Source: Hypomesus transpacificus (Eukaryota > Chordata > Actinopteri > Osmeriformes > Osmeridae). From it: a DNA stretch of 64,000 bases. Below, piece by piece: positions 25,988-45,489 of the stretch (within the stretch, counting starts at the first letter, position 1; each line of letters starts with the position of its first letter). The stretch covers positions 14,530,706-14,594,705 of the forward strand of contig NC_061062.1 of the NCBI RefSeq assembly GCF_021917145.1, given 5' to 3'. The position numbers and the translations under genes are program-made. The notes below the pieces were generated by a model that was given only the letters and a program-made list of their open reading frames with translations, was not told where the DNA came from and did not search any database.

Positions 25988-26204
25988 GTACATGATGACT
26001 TTCTGTGCACCATGTTGTATCTGACTTCCTTGTGTATGTGACTTGAATATTGTGAAATCATAATGGTCAAATTGACCATTTGAAATACTACAACATACAG
26101 CACACCAACAAAATACTGTTGTACAAATACAAACTGTTCACCACCAACATTGTTATATCCCTTAAGAATCATTAAGTTGTATAAAGAGTAATGATCAAAA
26201 TAAA

Positions 26205-27539
26205 AAACTTCTTACAGAAATAGTTTGTTTCAGTGGCACTTTATTAGTATCCTTTCATAACCACTATGTTCTCCTACAACAACAAAAAGATTTATGATAA
26301 TCACTTTTTTAAACATGTTACAATGATATCAAATCTTACTAGCCAACCTCAAACCACACTTTTTAGACTTGCCTGAAAGTCGATATTGCTATTAGAATAT
26401 ATATTCCTGTCACATACAGACAGTGAACCAGGCTTCACAGATGTACATCTCCTCAAGCTAGCCCTAGTTCTGCTGGTGGCGGACACAGTTTACATAACTT
26501 CTTCAAATAGTTGGTGAGCCGGGGCGTCGGAGGGAGTATTCCTTGGCAGGAATCTCTTCCCTGGTTCAAAGAGGGGGTGGTTAGGTGATGCACAAGACAG
26601 ACTGAACAGAGGACTCACTGGTAAGAGGAGGCCTGGTCCTGGTAGGCACAAACAATCTTCTTAGAGGTCTGGCATGTAGACAGAGGCTTCTGGTCAGGGG
26701 CACAGAGGTGGCATTGAGGTGGGGCAGGACAGGAGGATGGGCAGTGCCACCATCACTTAAGGGAGGTAAAGAGTGGTAGACACCTTGAAACTGGCCCAAC
26801 AGTAATAATATCCTCCTGCTCTGTTCAATCGTACTAGATGAGCACTGGCACCTCAATAAAAAGGGCACTGTGACCCCATTCTGTTTTCACTGGAGGTATC
26901 GAACAGAGGCTTTAATCCAGGAGACATCCATGCGAGACATGTAGCGACACTGAAACAGAGGTTGGCAGCCTGGACACCGCAAGCCTCAAGATCCTGTCCA
27001 AAACCCCTGGTCCAGAGAGCAGGAAGAGGAATATTACACGTAAAACACACCCTTTTTGTGGTGGCTGGATATTTCAGTGAACAGGGTTAATCTAGGAGCA
27101 AATAGCTGGTTTAAACTAGACGCTGGTGCAGTTGTGGGTGACTGAAACACCCAGGAGTGGCGTCTACTGCCATCTCGCGCAAACGTAAAAAACATCTGGG
27201 GGTTTTATGAGGTTTGGAGGTTGTGTCAAGCACAACTGTTCATTTGAATGAATTTAGCAGTTGTTTAGGTCAAGAAATTACTTAATGGAATTTAGAGGTT
27301 ACATGTTTGGTCTTGTCACTATTCAAACAATCAATAGTTTTGGCTCCTAAACATTGAATTGTCTACTGCAGTTGGGAAACCCATTGAGAAACTATTTTTA
27401 AGCAATGTCGGTGTCCACAGGAGGGTGCTGCAAATTAGAAGAAAACCGATATACTCTGGTGTGACCAGAATTGCCTAAATAAACGCATAGTGCAGTCAGG
27501 TTACAAAATAGCAAACAGACATCCAGCCTGCATTATTCC
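26205..27539. other. Intergenic between converging col10a1 and marcks
   Basis: No coding exon was recognised. The two genes converge here, so this interval contains their downstream ends and spacer only. Confidence 0.45.
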
Positions 27540-28552
27540 TTTATTCATTCACAGTGCTCACAGAAAAATGGAACACCTTAAGAAGAGAAATCTTACTACC
27601 ATTTGTAGGCAAAGTTACATTCCATCTCAAATTCAAATAGGGTGAAGCTTCATTATTTACAAAAGATGATGGTGTTCAGGAAATTGTACTGGCTATTTTC
27701 CTTCTTAAATCACCAGTTTGCTTTTTGTTGTTAAGTCATCAAAATTCACAATTTCAAACTTTTTTTGTTGCAAGTTATCACAGCTTGATGCAAAATGTTT
27801 AAAACATCTTCCAAATTTATTAATTCTTACCAAAACAAAAAGAAAATAAATCAATGTGGTGGTAAACAGGAAACTTCATTTACAACAAGCGGTTAAAAAC
27901 TTTAGGTACATCTCATGAAGGTCCTAAACCAGTAATATCAAAGTCTATACAACGTGCATTACTACAGTTTTGAAATGGTGAAATCTAATGAAATGAGCAT
28001 CTATGTTTTTTGTTTTTTTTTTACATTAAATCTAAAAACTATGTCATTCAGGAATGGTTTTGCTGCCACAGGGGCAATGATAAGGAATTGTAAACAATGT
28101 GGTGAACTGCACACTGACAACATCTAGATTGGTTGTAGGACTTCCCTTTGAATCTTGATGTGTCACTCTTGCAGTCTCAGCTACATCCAATTGCCCAACA
28201 CCAAATACTTCATTTTAAATATGACAACTTCCAACTTCAATACAGTTAGTTATATGGTTACGTGTAAAACAAATACTTACTCACATCCACACATGAAACA
28301 CACTCACTCACACAATCACATATGCAAAAAAACAGTGATGGAGCATGCCTTCTCTACAAATGCCCTGTCCTTCACTGCAGTTGACTTGGCAGCCATTTAT
28401 GGATGAAATGGATAGAAAACAGTAAACACCGACAACAAATTAACAAAAGAAATATCCCTGGTTTTAGACAAGTCCTCTCATTCCTTCAAAACAAACAAAC
28501 GGGTTCTTTGACTCTCTCCATTCTGGCGTCTCGTTCTGTGCACTGTGCAGGA
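27540..28552 (-). other. marcks: marcks 3' UTR with candidate poly(A) signal
   Basis: On the minus strand the stop codon is at 28555-28553. An AATAAA (plus-strand TTTATT at 27540-27545) lies about 1 kb downstream. The interval is AT-rich with T and A tracts and no open frame of note, consistent with the long MARCKS 3' UTR known in vertebrates. Confidence 0.45.
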
Positions 28553-30613
28553 TCACTCGCTGGAGGCTGGGGCCGCCTCCCCGCCGGCTGCTGACTCGGG
28601 CTCTGCGGGTGAAGGCTCCGTCGGCTTCTCCCCAGCAGCGGCCTCTCCCTTCACCTCTTCTGCAGCTTTGGGCTCCTCGGCCTTGGCCTCCTCAGCATGG
28701 GCCTCCTTGGCGGCCTCCTCCCCGGCCTCAGTGGGCTTGGCCTCCTCCTCCTCGGCGGCCGCGGTCTCCTCCGTCGCTTTCCCCTCCTCGGCAGGAGCGG
28801 CCTCTCCGTCCTCGTTCCCCTCCTCGGATTCCTTCTTGCCCTTCTTGAAGGAGAAGCCGCTCAGCTTGAAGGAGGGCTTCTTGAAAGAGAAGCGCTTCTT
28901 CTTCTGCTTGGCCTCGTCACTGGTGCCTGCAGCCTCCTCCTCCTGCTTGGCCTCCCCGTTGGTGGCGGCCGCAGCTGGCTCCTTCTCCCCCTCCGCAGCT
29001 TCTACCTTGTCTGCTGCCTCTTTGGGCGTCTCCTCAGTAGGGGAGCTGCCGTTGGCCTGGACCTCAGCTTTGTTTGTTTCCTCTGTAGGAGAGGCATCTC
29101 CATTTGTTTTCGCATGTCCATTCTCCTGAAGGGGACAAATATATAGTTAAAAGAATGGATTTGATTCCACCTTTTACCTCCATAAATGCATCTCATGGAC
29201 CACCAGAAGGTACAAAAGAAATGTTGTGACTTGAAAAGCTAGTTCTTTGAGAGCAACTCCTACAGTTCTTACTTGAGCCATTGTGTCTAATACAATAGTG
29301 GCTGTTCATTGGCACTAACCCCTGTAAGAATGGTTCAACAATGCACTTTCGGACCTAGACCATCTGCTGTGGGCCTACCAAGTATGCACTATTTGTATGT
29401 TGTTTCTGCTAAATATATGAATGAAAATGCAAAAAGAAACCACAATGAAACCTCTGGATAAGCTTGTCGAAATTTGAAGACAAGAGTACCACCTGCACAA
29501 GCAGCAAGTATATGGCATGCCTTTTTTTGCATATGTCTGGTGGCAGCCAATAAGAAATGTCCTTAAAGTGTGGCAACATCTGTTACTAGGAGAATAAGGA
29601 CCGATCATTCTGGGGCCTAGCCCCCCGACTACACTTTACAACTAGCAACCACTAGGTGTCGCTGTGGCCTTCCAATAAATGCATAATAATCACGGTACGT
29701 GCGCCGGAATTCGGGATGATTTAAATGGCCTTGTCTCTTCAATTTAACTAAGCCTCTAAAACAACAAGTTAACGTAAAAATGACAACGGTGCCAAATATG
29801 CCATTTAAAACGTTACCTTTAGGAAACCATTGACCCAGCCAACTCTAGCGAATATCATTGCGAGTAATATTGCAATTGACCGAATTGATCAAGCAAACTA
29901 TGGCCAGCTTGGCCTGCTTTGTCGTCGCCCCCCCCCCCCCCCCCATCCTCCCCGATTATCTGTGTATTATTTTCGATCAATTTACTGGTCTTTGAATGGG
30001 GAAAGAGAGCATGGCAATCTTGCAACAAAGGTGTGGTAACTTGATTAAAATGGTCATGCACGTTGAGTGGCAAGTCTAGACATTTCAGCGTTAATTACTG
30101 AAGTTGTCTTGTCTAGTATTCATGCTTCCTCCAAAAAACACAGGTTACACAATGTAACAAAAACATCTAGGCATCGCCACACACAAAAAGAAATGTTTGG
30201 TATGTACCAAACGTTGCAATGCCGTTACTTGATCTTCTCTCCCAAGAGAGAAAACTACCGACTAAATTAGGCACTAGAATCCACAATCCTTACATTTACA
30301 AAAAAAATCTGGATATTTTTAACATGCCAATTGTTTAGGATGAAAGGGTGCCGAATATAGCTTTTTCCAAAATGGATACATGTGGCCACTTTCCCTGAAT
30401 ACCGGCGATCATTGGGATGCGCTCAATTGCGCAGGAGCTCGCCATTGGCGCAACACTTTGCCAAATTTTTAGACAAAGACTTATGAATCACCAAATTATT
30501 TGCAAATATTTAAGTACCTGTCCGTTTGTCTTGGCTGCAACTGCCGCTTCTTCTGCTGGTTTATCCGCAGCGGTTTCTTCTTTCGCACCGGTTTTGGAGA
30601 TTTGTGCTCCCAT
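28553..30613 (-). CDS. marcks: Myristoylated alanine-rich C-kinase substrate (MARCKS), 2 exons
   Basis: Minus strand: exon 1 is 30613-30518 (32 codons, MGAQISKTGAKEETAADKPA at the start) and exon 2 is 29125-28553, predicting 222 aa. Gly2 of MGAQ is the myristoylation site. The intron falls at TNGQ|ENGHAKTNGD, the conserved MH2 splice position of the family. The basic effector domain, KKKRFSFKKPSFKLSGFSF, is at about residues 108-126; it binds PIP2, calmodulin and actin and is phosphorylated by PKC on its serines. The remainder is Ala/Glu/Pro-rich and disordered. It is shorter than mammalian MARCKS (human 332 aa). The effector domain has an extra Pro between KK and SF compared with human MARCKS, recalling MARCKSL1 (KKPF). 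I call it marcks because fyn, traf3ip2 and col10a1 are its neighbours, as in human 6q; marcksa versus marcksb is not resolved. Confidence 0.92.
29927..29944. repeat. Poly(C) tract in the marcks intron
   Basis: An uninterrupted run of C (poly-G on the transcribed minus strand) inside the marcks intron. Its length is likely to be unreliable in an assembly. Confidence 0.8.
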
Positions 30614-32736
30614 GCTTCTAGCCCAACAAAGAAACCCAAACGATCAAATGAATGAACAAAGACCGCAAGCTTCCTTCCAAAATTCTAGTGAGATCTTGAA
30701 CTCTCCCTTTGTTAAAAGCTTAGGACGCAACTTCGAGCCAGTAGCACCCCACTTGAAATATACAGAGAGCAAAAAAGCCGCAAGATTTAATTCAAGGAAC
30801 AAAAAATCTTCCAATTTATTCCCCGAAGAGAATTTGAAAATGGAGAAATTGCCCCTGCTGCAAATGAGATGCGGAGTACAACGCCCAAGTCCACTGATGA
30901 ATGGGCATTCCAGGGTATGACGACACAGCAATCCTGGTTCGACCAATGAGAAGTCTTTAAAAAGTAGAGGGTGGGGAGGTTCATGGAGGGCGATGTTAAA
31001 TTAGACAATGGAGGAAAAATACAACTTGTTTTTATTCACACATTAATCAGTGTCACACAGTAAACAGCCAATCTGTTTTCTTAAACCATTTTCTTCACAC
31101 AAAATTGTATATTTGCTCCAGGCAGCTACTAAGCAATCTCAGAAATGACTAAATCCTATCAATAGATTTGTTGTTGGTCAACTAATTAGGAGGTTTGTCA
31201 GAATACATTCATTTCTCGTTCTGTGTAAGGCAACAACAATTTTAAAGAGTTTGAACGTCGTTGTTGCGACTGTCGGGTTTAACTCATTCAAGATTGTGCT
31301 CATTGCTACTAGACACAGGGTAAGATTTTGATCATTTATCTTTCTGTCAGCTAGAAAGTAACTGCTAACGGAAATACAAGTGCACCCATAAAAAAAGTTG
31401 TTGAAGCCAGTGATATTAATAACAAATAAAAAAACGTATATGCCTATTTGTTATTGAGTTTGACATCATCAGCATTTGTGCTTTGCCAAACAACATAGTT
31501 TTTTCTAAAAGTTAATATTGGTCATGCATTTACATGGCACAGAAACATTTGTTGTCACACACACACACAGAGACACACAGACACACACACACACACACTC
31601 CATCCCATTTACTATAACTCTGATATTAGGCTTGTTGCTTCTTGGGAGCATCCTAGTGACCTAAGTGTACATTATTAACTAACGTTTTTACATTAGTGTT
31701 TACTGAGAGTTCTAGCATGCTGATCTACCACAAGTCTTCTCTCTCTCTCAGCTTCAACACCAATCAATGCATGACCTGTATTTCCATGGTAACCTCTGCA
31801 AAATGGCTCCTTGATGCAATGCAATCATTACTGAATAGAGTAGGTTTTAAATAAGTCAGGTTAGTCTCCAACCATATACCCATTTCTTCTGGTTATTTCT
31901 ATGTTTTATCCTGTCATGATATTGTCGGAAGCTTCGGATATATCCTACCATAGATCTGTAGCAATGCATTACTTAAAATGGTTATCAAGAAGGAATTAGG
32001 ATATATGAAACTGACAGTCTTAAGAATCTGTGATGTTCAAACAACATGTTCATTTAGAGGCAGCCATTCAAAACACCTGTAAAATCTGAAATGTGGGTGT
32101 GCATGTGTCCTTGCAGTTGTTGCCCACTACTGCCTCCCATTGGACAGTGAGAACAGTTCAGCTCGGAGGAAGAATCCGTTTGCATTAGTTTGGCATTTCA
32201 TTATTAGCATCTAAGCAGTCAACTAACATTGTGTACATCCAAAATGTGATTGATATCAAACTTTTTCAGCGTTACTTTTGACACTTCACCAAATCAAATA
32301 ATGCTTTCTTTAGATCCCCACCCCACTCCTGAAGTCCCTCTGGGGTCCTGGTTATCTTAAGGATGACATTTACAAAGATAATGGGTTTTACCCGTGCCTT
32401 ACTTTGGTATGGTGTAAAAACAAATTATTCGTTTGTTTTTTAATTTGTGATACTTTTGTCAGAAACCTATGTCAACGGACTCTATGTTGTGTAAAGCAAT
32501 TTGCTAAAATTGTAGGAATAATAGTAAGAGGGTATTTTATTGTAAATAATAATATTGCATTCTAGGAATGAGCTGTAATCCATAATGTGTACATTAGTCC
32601 TTAAATAACAGGCATTTAGGTCACTATATCATAGTCCTTTAAATGCCTAGGCCAGTGATGTCGCGTCTGTTTTTTAGTCACTTCACAAATCCGTGGGCAA
32701 GACAAAAATGGGTTCGACAACATATTGTAGCCGCCG

Positions 32737-32955
32737 ATTGGCTGTAGAGGCTGTCAATTACAGCTTTGGTCCATGCGAATTCGCATCATATTTTACGCCA
32801 TCGTCTGTTCGCACAGACTGGAGAGGCGCAGGGACGGGCAGGATTCTGTTGTTTTCGCATTGCAAAAGCCTCCCCACATATGTAGTCATTTCGATGCATG
32901 TGTTGCTGTAGACCTAATGCTAGAAAACCTAATGGATTAGGCCGCTTTGTCCACG
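32737..32955 (+). promoter_or_regulatory. Candidate fyn promoter and noncoding first exon
   Basis: An inverted CCAAT box (ATTGG, 32737-32741) in GC-richer sequence is followed by a possible exon ending at 32955, where CCACG meets a strong donor GTAAGCATG. FYN genes have several noncoding 5' exons far upstream, so the position is reasonable. No homology was used. Confidence 0.3.
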
Positions 32956-35900
32956 GTAAGCATGTTTTTTGTCTTGAATTTGATGGTGCACCCGCCTCCT
33001 TCGCCTCGCTGTAACTGCTCTCTGAATGGGCTACACTGGCGAAAGGTGATAAAAAAAACTGTTGACGAGATTTAACATTGCAGAAAACATCACGCCATGT
33101 GTGTTAACTATATTATCTGATTCGGAAGAAACTAGTGATTTCGATAGGTATAACAGAATGAAGGAACCCTGTTATTCTAGGGGTGTTTTGCAATACTGTT
33201 AGTCCGGAGGGTTGGTCGATTGCAGTTCTATGGTTGCACTGGGAAAGGATGCGCTGCAGAGTAGCCAAGGCTACAATACACAAATCTGAACTGCTCCGGC
33301 GGCCTTCACGGTTTATAAGGGGTTTCTTCCAAATACAATTTATGTTGACTGCACTGAGACGCAATCAATTATCTACAAAAAACGGAATCCAGGTTATCAC
33401 CATCTGTACATGTAGCCAAATAGTTTGAAATTACTAAAACGAATACATAGAACGTCTTGGTGCAACCTTGTTGCCATTTCACCACACGTTCACAATTACC
33501 TAAAGGCTATAGCTTAGTTTTCTGAACAAGACTCAGGAATGCTTTCAACGTATTGCCTTATACACGGGAGTCAGCGATTGATTACAATTACATTGCAAGG
33601 AGTTTCATATGGAGTTCACCTGTGTTATATCACTCAGAATTAGAGTAGGGAGTTGCCGATTGGCCGGTGGATTCATGTGCCTATGTAAATCACATTTGGC
33701 TTGCGTGATATCGCTCACAGATTTGTCATCGCTTAGACAAATGTAATGAATGCATCACAATGTCTCGCGAGGATTCCCCAGGCTATTTAAACCACCAGGG
33801 ATAGACGTGATAGAATGCACAACAGTATGCCATTCATAAAAGGTTCTATTCGTTTTGTGTTTTTATCCATTTCTGCAGACCCACTGCATACTGATCATAT
33901 TTTGTTGTCAATAGAAGCAGCAAGACTTTTTAAATGCATGAAATGCCAAGTTAGAACATTTCATACATCACAATCTATTACATAATTCACATGTAAAAAG
34001 TTGCTAACAAAACATTGATCCACCCTATACTTCTGTAGTTTATACCCATCAAAAAAAAACATTCCTTTACAGTACAAAAGAGCCTTCCAATCTCACATAA
34101 TGCATGTCCTACCACTATGTTTTGAACATCATAATTTCCAGTGGGTTCTGACTCCTGACCATATTGCCCCAACCCACTGGCAGGAGACCTGGAAAGAACT
34201 TTGTATTCCAAAGCAGATTCAACATCCACAAATCAGGCAGGACATGACCTGCTAGTGTGGATGTCTGAATAGAAACAGAAATATAGTTTTTCTTTTTCCA
34301 ATAACGCTATCTTACACCATCACAGCTCTCACAAATGTAAGGGTTTAGGGATTTTGGTTTACTAATGGGATATTCTCAGGCCAGTGCAGTGTGATGCTAA
34401 AACACAGCTTATAATAGCCACTCTTTAAATGTGAGCTGTGGGTCAGCTGTGGGCTTTCTGACAACCTTTTTTTCATTCAGTACATGAAGAATGCTTTGAA
34501 AGGCTAACACTGCATTGCATTGTGTAGATAATCTTGTGGGCCAATGAAACATGGCCATTGTGTTTCTGTTGATACACTGAATGAACTCAGTTTTCGAAGA
34601 CAAGCAAATATTGTAGCTATCCAGAGAATGGGGTCCATGTAAAGGGAGAATATATAAGCCTGCGCTAAAGCAAACTTTGTAAGCTCACTGGTAGCTTCCA
34701 GAAGCTAGTAAATGGTACACAACTGAAAAACCTTTTTTTGGAGCCATTTCACAGTTAAATGGGTGGTGGGTTGTATTATGTAAGTAAAGTCATACTATAT
34801 TGAGAGCACTTCAGAGAGATGGGAGTGGGAGGGGTGTCCCTGGTTTGTTTTATTAGGCTGGAGAACAGAATCACCCCATACTTGACAGAGTGACAGGCTT
34901 GTAGTTTATTAAATCACATAATGATTTGTGATTAAATAAGCCTGTGCAGATTTAGTTTCCACAGGGTTCAAAAATCAAGAAGAGGGCCGGCGTTGTCCAC
35001 AAAGGAAACACATTTTGTGTTTTGATCTGATCAAGGACATGGAATTAATCAAGGCCATGACATGTCCTGTTCTTTGGAGTTCAACACTTCCATCATTAGC
35101 TGGGTCATCATATTGTAAACACAAAGAAAAGGGTTAGTTATGAATTGGCAAGACAACAATATGGGTACCTATTGCTATAGACTCTGTTTGCTGATGCATG
35201 TGACCCCTACCGACGCTTTCTATCCTATGTCCAACATTGATCTTCCAGCCATGTGGGCAGTAGGTCTGGTTTAGTGAACCCTGCTTGTGAAGGTCTTCTG
35301 TGATTTGTTAGGCGATTAAAGCACAGGTCATTCAGATTGCAAAAATAAAGCCGCCCACTTCATGAAATTAATTTACCCCGGTACCCATTCCGGTGTGCCG
35401 ATTAAACAGCAAACCTGATCAAGTGCTCAAGGATCAGGATAGGAGCGAGGACAGGAGCTCAACATGCTCAAAAACCATTTACAGTATGGGAAACATTCTA
35501 CCAGGACTGTTGACAAAGTCTAATCCAGCGCTGTGCAGACTTTTAAATCAAAGTAAAAGCTTCACGTCCATTAGTCTGGCACCAACTATTGATCATCAAT
35601 AGTAAACCTCTGCAGATTCAGGCATCTCTATGCTCACCCAGTGTGTGTGGCTATGGATGTGTGTCTGCTTGAGTGTGAAGTGCTTATTATTCCTAGTTAC
35701 AAAGTCCCAACAAACCCCTACAAAGAGAACACCCCCGTGCCCCTCCTCTCCTCTTGTCCTTGTGCCTTATACTTTTAACAGTGAAACATTTTACAGTGGT
35801 GTCCTCATCGGAGGCTCTTCATTATGGCAGTTTGGTCCTCCTCACAGAGGCAAGCTGCTTGTTTGGGTCTGAAAATAGCCTGACTCGCCTCTTTGTTATG

Positions 35901-36909
35901 CCAAGGTGGTCATGCGATACCCTGCACCACTGAGGGTGAAAACCCCCTCGGCTCTGATGCCACCATCTTTTGGGAGGAATTTTGTGCCTGAGGTTCCACT
36001 GGCGAGCAGGCCTGTGCGTCTGTCATGGCACAGTGCTAGGAAGTGCCCCGAGAACTGGACCTGGAGATTGTGCATGTGTGGTTTAGTCGGAGTATGTGTT
36101 CGGTCTGAATCAGAGCCTTTCCATATCTCTGAATTTGAGTGGGGCACGTGTAGCTGAAGAGCTAGGTTTTGTGTGACTGGGCTCAGATAACTCCACATAC
36201 AGTGATTGGTAGATTCAGTCACAGCTCACAGCTCAAGTTGAAATATTGTAGCCTATGAAGCCATTTGAAAATGTTAACAACCTACAGCAGTCCACCTATC
36301 TTGAGCATTTAGCTGCAAAGTTATATCTAAATATGTAGAACACTTCACAGTGTAGTCCATCATCTTGCTTTTCCAAAACGTCTGATTTCCGTGTCTTTTC
36401 CTGTAACTTTACCCATTACACCCAAATGGATGCAGGCATGGTTCATTCATTCATATGCAAATGTTTATTAAGCCAAAGCACATTATCAACACAGTAGGTC
36501 GACAAATAATTACATGTAGACAATGACGAATGCCCTAGTTTCCTGCCATGCTTATTTCAAAGCTCTCCTCGTCAACAAAAAATGTTTTTTTTGTATCCCT
36601 ATGGGGAAAATGATGACATCACAATCCTCATTTACTCATCATTCCCCATTAAAACAGTTGCAGTGTGAAATGGTATAATACCTAAAGATGCCTCCTAAGA
36701 AGGAGCACATACTGTACATATACGGTATGCTGATGGATATGAAAATGTACATAGAGAAAGATTATCCTATCATTTACAGATTACCAGATTTTAATGTCAT
36801 AAAGGATTATGGTTGAGTAGAGGATTATACAGGAATGGTCATTGTCATATCCTTCTCTCTTTTCATTTCAAACTGTAATGAATCAAATAAATCTGCCTTG
36901 TATCTGCAG

Positions 36910-36986
36910 TGGCTCCGTTGTGCTCTGTGCTAAGCAATGTGGACCCAATAGAGAACTGGACACAGTGACACAACAGCGTCCCATAG
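36910..36986 (+). other. Candidate noncoding internal exon of fyn
   Basis: A pyrimidine-rich acceptor (TTGTATCTGCAG) and a consensus donor (CATAG then GTAAGTGCC) bound 77 bases upstream of the fyn start codon. This would suit a 5' UTR exon. There is no transcript support. Confidence 0.3.
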
Positions 36987-38767
36987 GTAAGTGCCAAAGC
37001 ACCGTAGTAAATGTGTCTGTGCTTGTCTTCCCAGTAGTGGTGGGTGTTTTGACATAAGAAATGTTCAGACTGCAGTTTTAGAAGCTGTACCTTGAAGGAA
37101 AACATGCATACATTTTAGGAATGATGCAAATATTCCGCTTTTCAAATAATACGTAAGTTAGCAGTTCTGCTGTAGCCTGTTTTAGCAGCGGTATGTTATA
37201 AACAACACATCTGTTAGCGTTTTCTCTGCAGGCTTTCCTGTCCACAGCTTGTAAAGCCTGGCTAGGCTGTGCAGTCCTGGAGGATCACAGTCTCTCTCCT
37301 GACTGTTCTGCTTTCGCTGTTACAGCAGCATCTGGGACTAGAACTTGTTTAGAAATCAACACCACCGAGAAAGTGAGGCTTATCCATCCCGTCTGGAATC
37401 AGTAGTAGTAATTGGGATTCAGGTTTGCGAATACATTGACAGTATAGGAATGTGTCATTCACTCGCATTATTACCAGTGGCGTCTATGTTGTTCAGGTGC
37501 TGGGGTTGTTTTGGCTAGATGCAATAAAGCCAGGTTTTTTTTAGCTGATGAAATACCTAGAAAAGAGACAGCTTGCTGCTGGCACCGTTCCATTACTTTG
37601 ATAAGGATGTATTGTTGTCATCACTGTCCAGGGGCAAAGACCTTGACCTTCTATTTTCAATCTGCTTTACCAGTCTTGCCATTTCTCACAAGACGAGCCT
37701 GTGACTAGTTATGCTGAGCCACTCTGACACAATGGTGTCAGCACCGGTGACCCATTCCTACCCCACCGGGGCTGTGGGTTGAGAACACTGGGTCTGGGGT
37801 CTGTGTATTGTCTTCTACTAGGCTTCAACCCGGGGGTGTCAAAGTATGCCCTCAGTAGTGGAAAGCTAGCCAGTGTAGTTCTCCCCGGCCACAGTAGAGG
37901 AGGTAAACAAGTTTGAATGAACGTTGTCGCTGAAGTCACCTGGTGGTGATGGAGGATGATGACTCTTCACGTTGCCCAACCGGCTAGGCAGGTTATCCAG
38001 TTGCTCAGGGTCTTGGAGTTTAGGGGAGAGCTAGATATCTGGAACATGCATTAGTCTTATTAGTCCCTTCAAGACCGCAACGTTTTTTGAAGCTTAGCTT
38101 TAGAGAAGCCAAATCGGTTGTTTCAATGGAGCTCTACCGCCTTAAGGCTGGGAGCTGGGCTGTTTGACTGTTTTTGTTTTCTGATTCTGTGTGTGTGTGA
38201 GAGAGATAACTATACAAGCTTCAAATGGTTTATTTATAGTAGGGCCTGGACCTCATGAAACAGACAACAATAAAGTATTTCTGCCATCTCATAAACGCAA
38301 CTACTGAGCATACATTTTTTTCTCAGACTGTTATATTGCCTGACAAGATTATTAAGATTGTTAAACCTGGATGACATACTTTAAAGAATACCCATAACAT
38401 TCTTCATACACAAATGTAGTCCTGCTGTAGTTAACGTAATCAAATTAGTCCAGCACAGCTGCTTGACTTGTCATGCTAGGGTGTAATACTGTACACATTA
38501 CCAATTCATATCAGAGTCTTCTGTATAATCAGTAATGGGATTTGACATGATGTTTTTCATTTCATTCTAACTGGTACAATTTTCTGGTTGGCCCTGGTGT
38601 CTCCCCAAGGAAAATTCACCATAATGGAATTTTGAATCGTGGAATGCCTTGAGACTGTTTTCCTTTTGGCTCCTTTCTCATTTCCTTGTCTCTCCTCCAC
38701 TTTCCTTCCCCTTCGTTTGCTTTCGTGTCCTCTTTCCTCTCCTCTCCTCCCCTGCAGACAGTAGAGA

Positions 38768-44006
<5,239 letters not shown>

Positions 44007-45483
44007 GTGACCCATCCCTACCTGCCCCTGTCTCAACCAGCAGAGGGCGCCATCACCACCACCACCTCCACCATCACCACTCAATCTGTTTGCAGTGAGA
44101 TGAATGACTTGACAGACTGACAACCTATGTCTGGTACAGGGACCCTAGCCACCGCTGCGATGCAAAGACAACTTAGTATCACTTTCCAACTTCCAGTTCC
44201 CTCTGAGATTCTTTCTCGCTTTCTAACCTGACCCGCACCATCTTCCATTGAGAAGGATATGCATTCAGTACTGACCAGACTAAGACCCATCAAAAAGTGC
44301 TGTTTGAGGAAGCCTGGATGATACTAGGTTTGAATGGGTGTGGTGGAAGGGATGAGACATGTTGTGTACTTGTATTTAGTGTAAATATAAAATGCTTGTT
44401 TACTTATCCCTGTTATTTTTTTTGTTCTGTTTACTTTTATTTCTTTTGATATTTTGGAAATGTGGGGATTTTTTTTCAATCCAGACCACGATTAGTGAGA
44501 ATTATGGTTTGTAGCGAAGTGTGCTAGTCACAGTTGAAAACGAAAATTGTGATTTTAAGTGTAGGAATGATTCTCGTTTGAAATTGTGCATTGGAATATC
44601 CCGGAAACCTCTCTCTGGGAGTCAACCAACCTTTTTTACAAGGTTGATAATGATAACTCTTATTGTCTTCTCAAGGAACTAGATGTATTATAGCACCCGT
44701 TCTTGCCTTTTTATGTTTAGTAATACTCCTAAAATGTAAGGGAATGCCTTCATGCTTTCTGAACACAAAATGCCTATATTGCATCATGAACCTCTTTCCT
44801 CACCAGACTTGTATGGCACCTGCACTGTCAGTGCCTCCATCTGTATTTGTGCTTCAGCCAATGATTTTGAACCAGCTTAGAGTAACCTTAGTTCATAATA
44901 GCATCTTGCTGTTGTGAGGAGGGATTGCAGCCCTTTACACACAGTGACAGATTGTTAGGCCAATTGCTTATAACAATAATATTTTAAATGGTGTATGTTT
45001 GTTGCATATTGTAATGGCAGCAGGCTGTGTAAGAATTATGCTTTGAACATACAGTATGTCCTTTGCTTATAAGGCCAAACCAACATAAACTGCCATTTTA
45101 ATGACTGGAATGAAGGATAAATATTTGTTTCTCAATCATGTGTATTTGGAAATAACATGTTGTGTATGTGAGACCAAACAAGTTAAGTTAATGTCACTGA
45201 TACTGTCTTTAACCTCAGATGCCTAGCCATAGGTTCTTAACACAGTCCCAAGTAACACTTGTTGTAATGGATCGTGCTCTGACTGACAAGACAACCCAGA
45301 ATTTGACGCCATCTCTTTTTGAGTATTTACAGGTTTATTATTATTGTTTTGTGGGAAGGAACTGGTCAGAGAATCCATAGTTTTTGCATAATTTATTTAA
45401 CACCGCCCATTAGATATTTGGGATATGATTTGGTCCCTATGTTATTTATTGTCTTTGTCTCAGTTATACACAACTGGTTTTGA

Positions 45484-45489
45484 AATAAA
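45484..45489 (+). terminator. Candidate poly(A) signal AATAAA of fyn
   Basis: The signal lies about 1.5 kb after the fyn stop. The intervening 44007-45483 is AT-rich without exons, consistent with the long FYN 3' UTR. Confidence 0.4.

Larger units (their letters stand above)
30614..38767. other. marcks promoter side and fyn 5' region, noncoding
   Basis: marcks (leftward) and fyn (rightward) diverge from this 8-kb interval. 30614-31000 should hold the marcks 5' UTR and promoter; a CCAAT in plus orientation lies at about 30940. The rest has no coding exon. It contains an AC microsatellite at about 31555-31600, two possible noncoding fyn exons listed separately, and AT-rich spacer. Confidence 0.45.

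Noticed and set aside
28545-29146. Plus-strand Ser/Ala-rich frames of 149 and 194 codons
   Set aside because: They are antisense to marcks exon 2; the minus strand encodes a recognised MARCKS protein with conserved splice sites.
30417-30920. 167-codon plus-strand frame at the marcks 5' end
   Set aside because: It is antisense to marcks exon 1 and its 5' UTR and has no recognisable domain.
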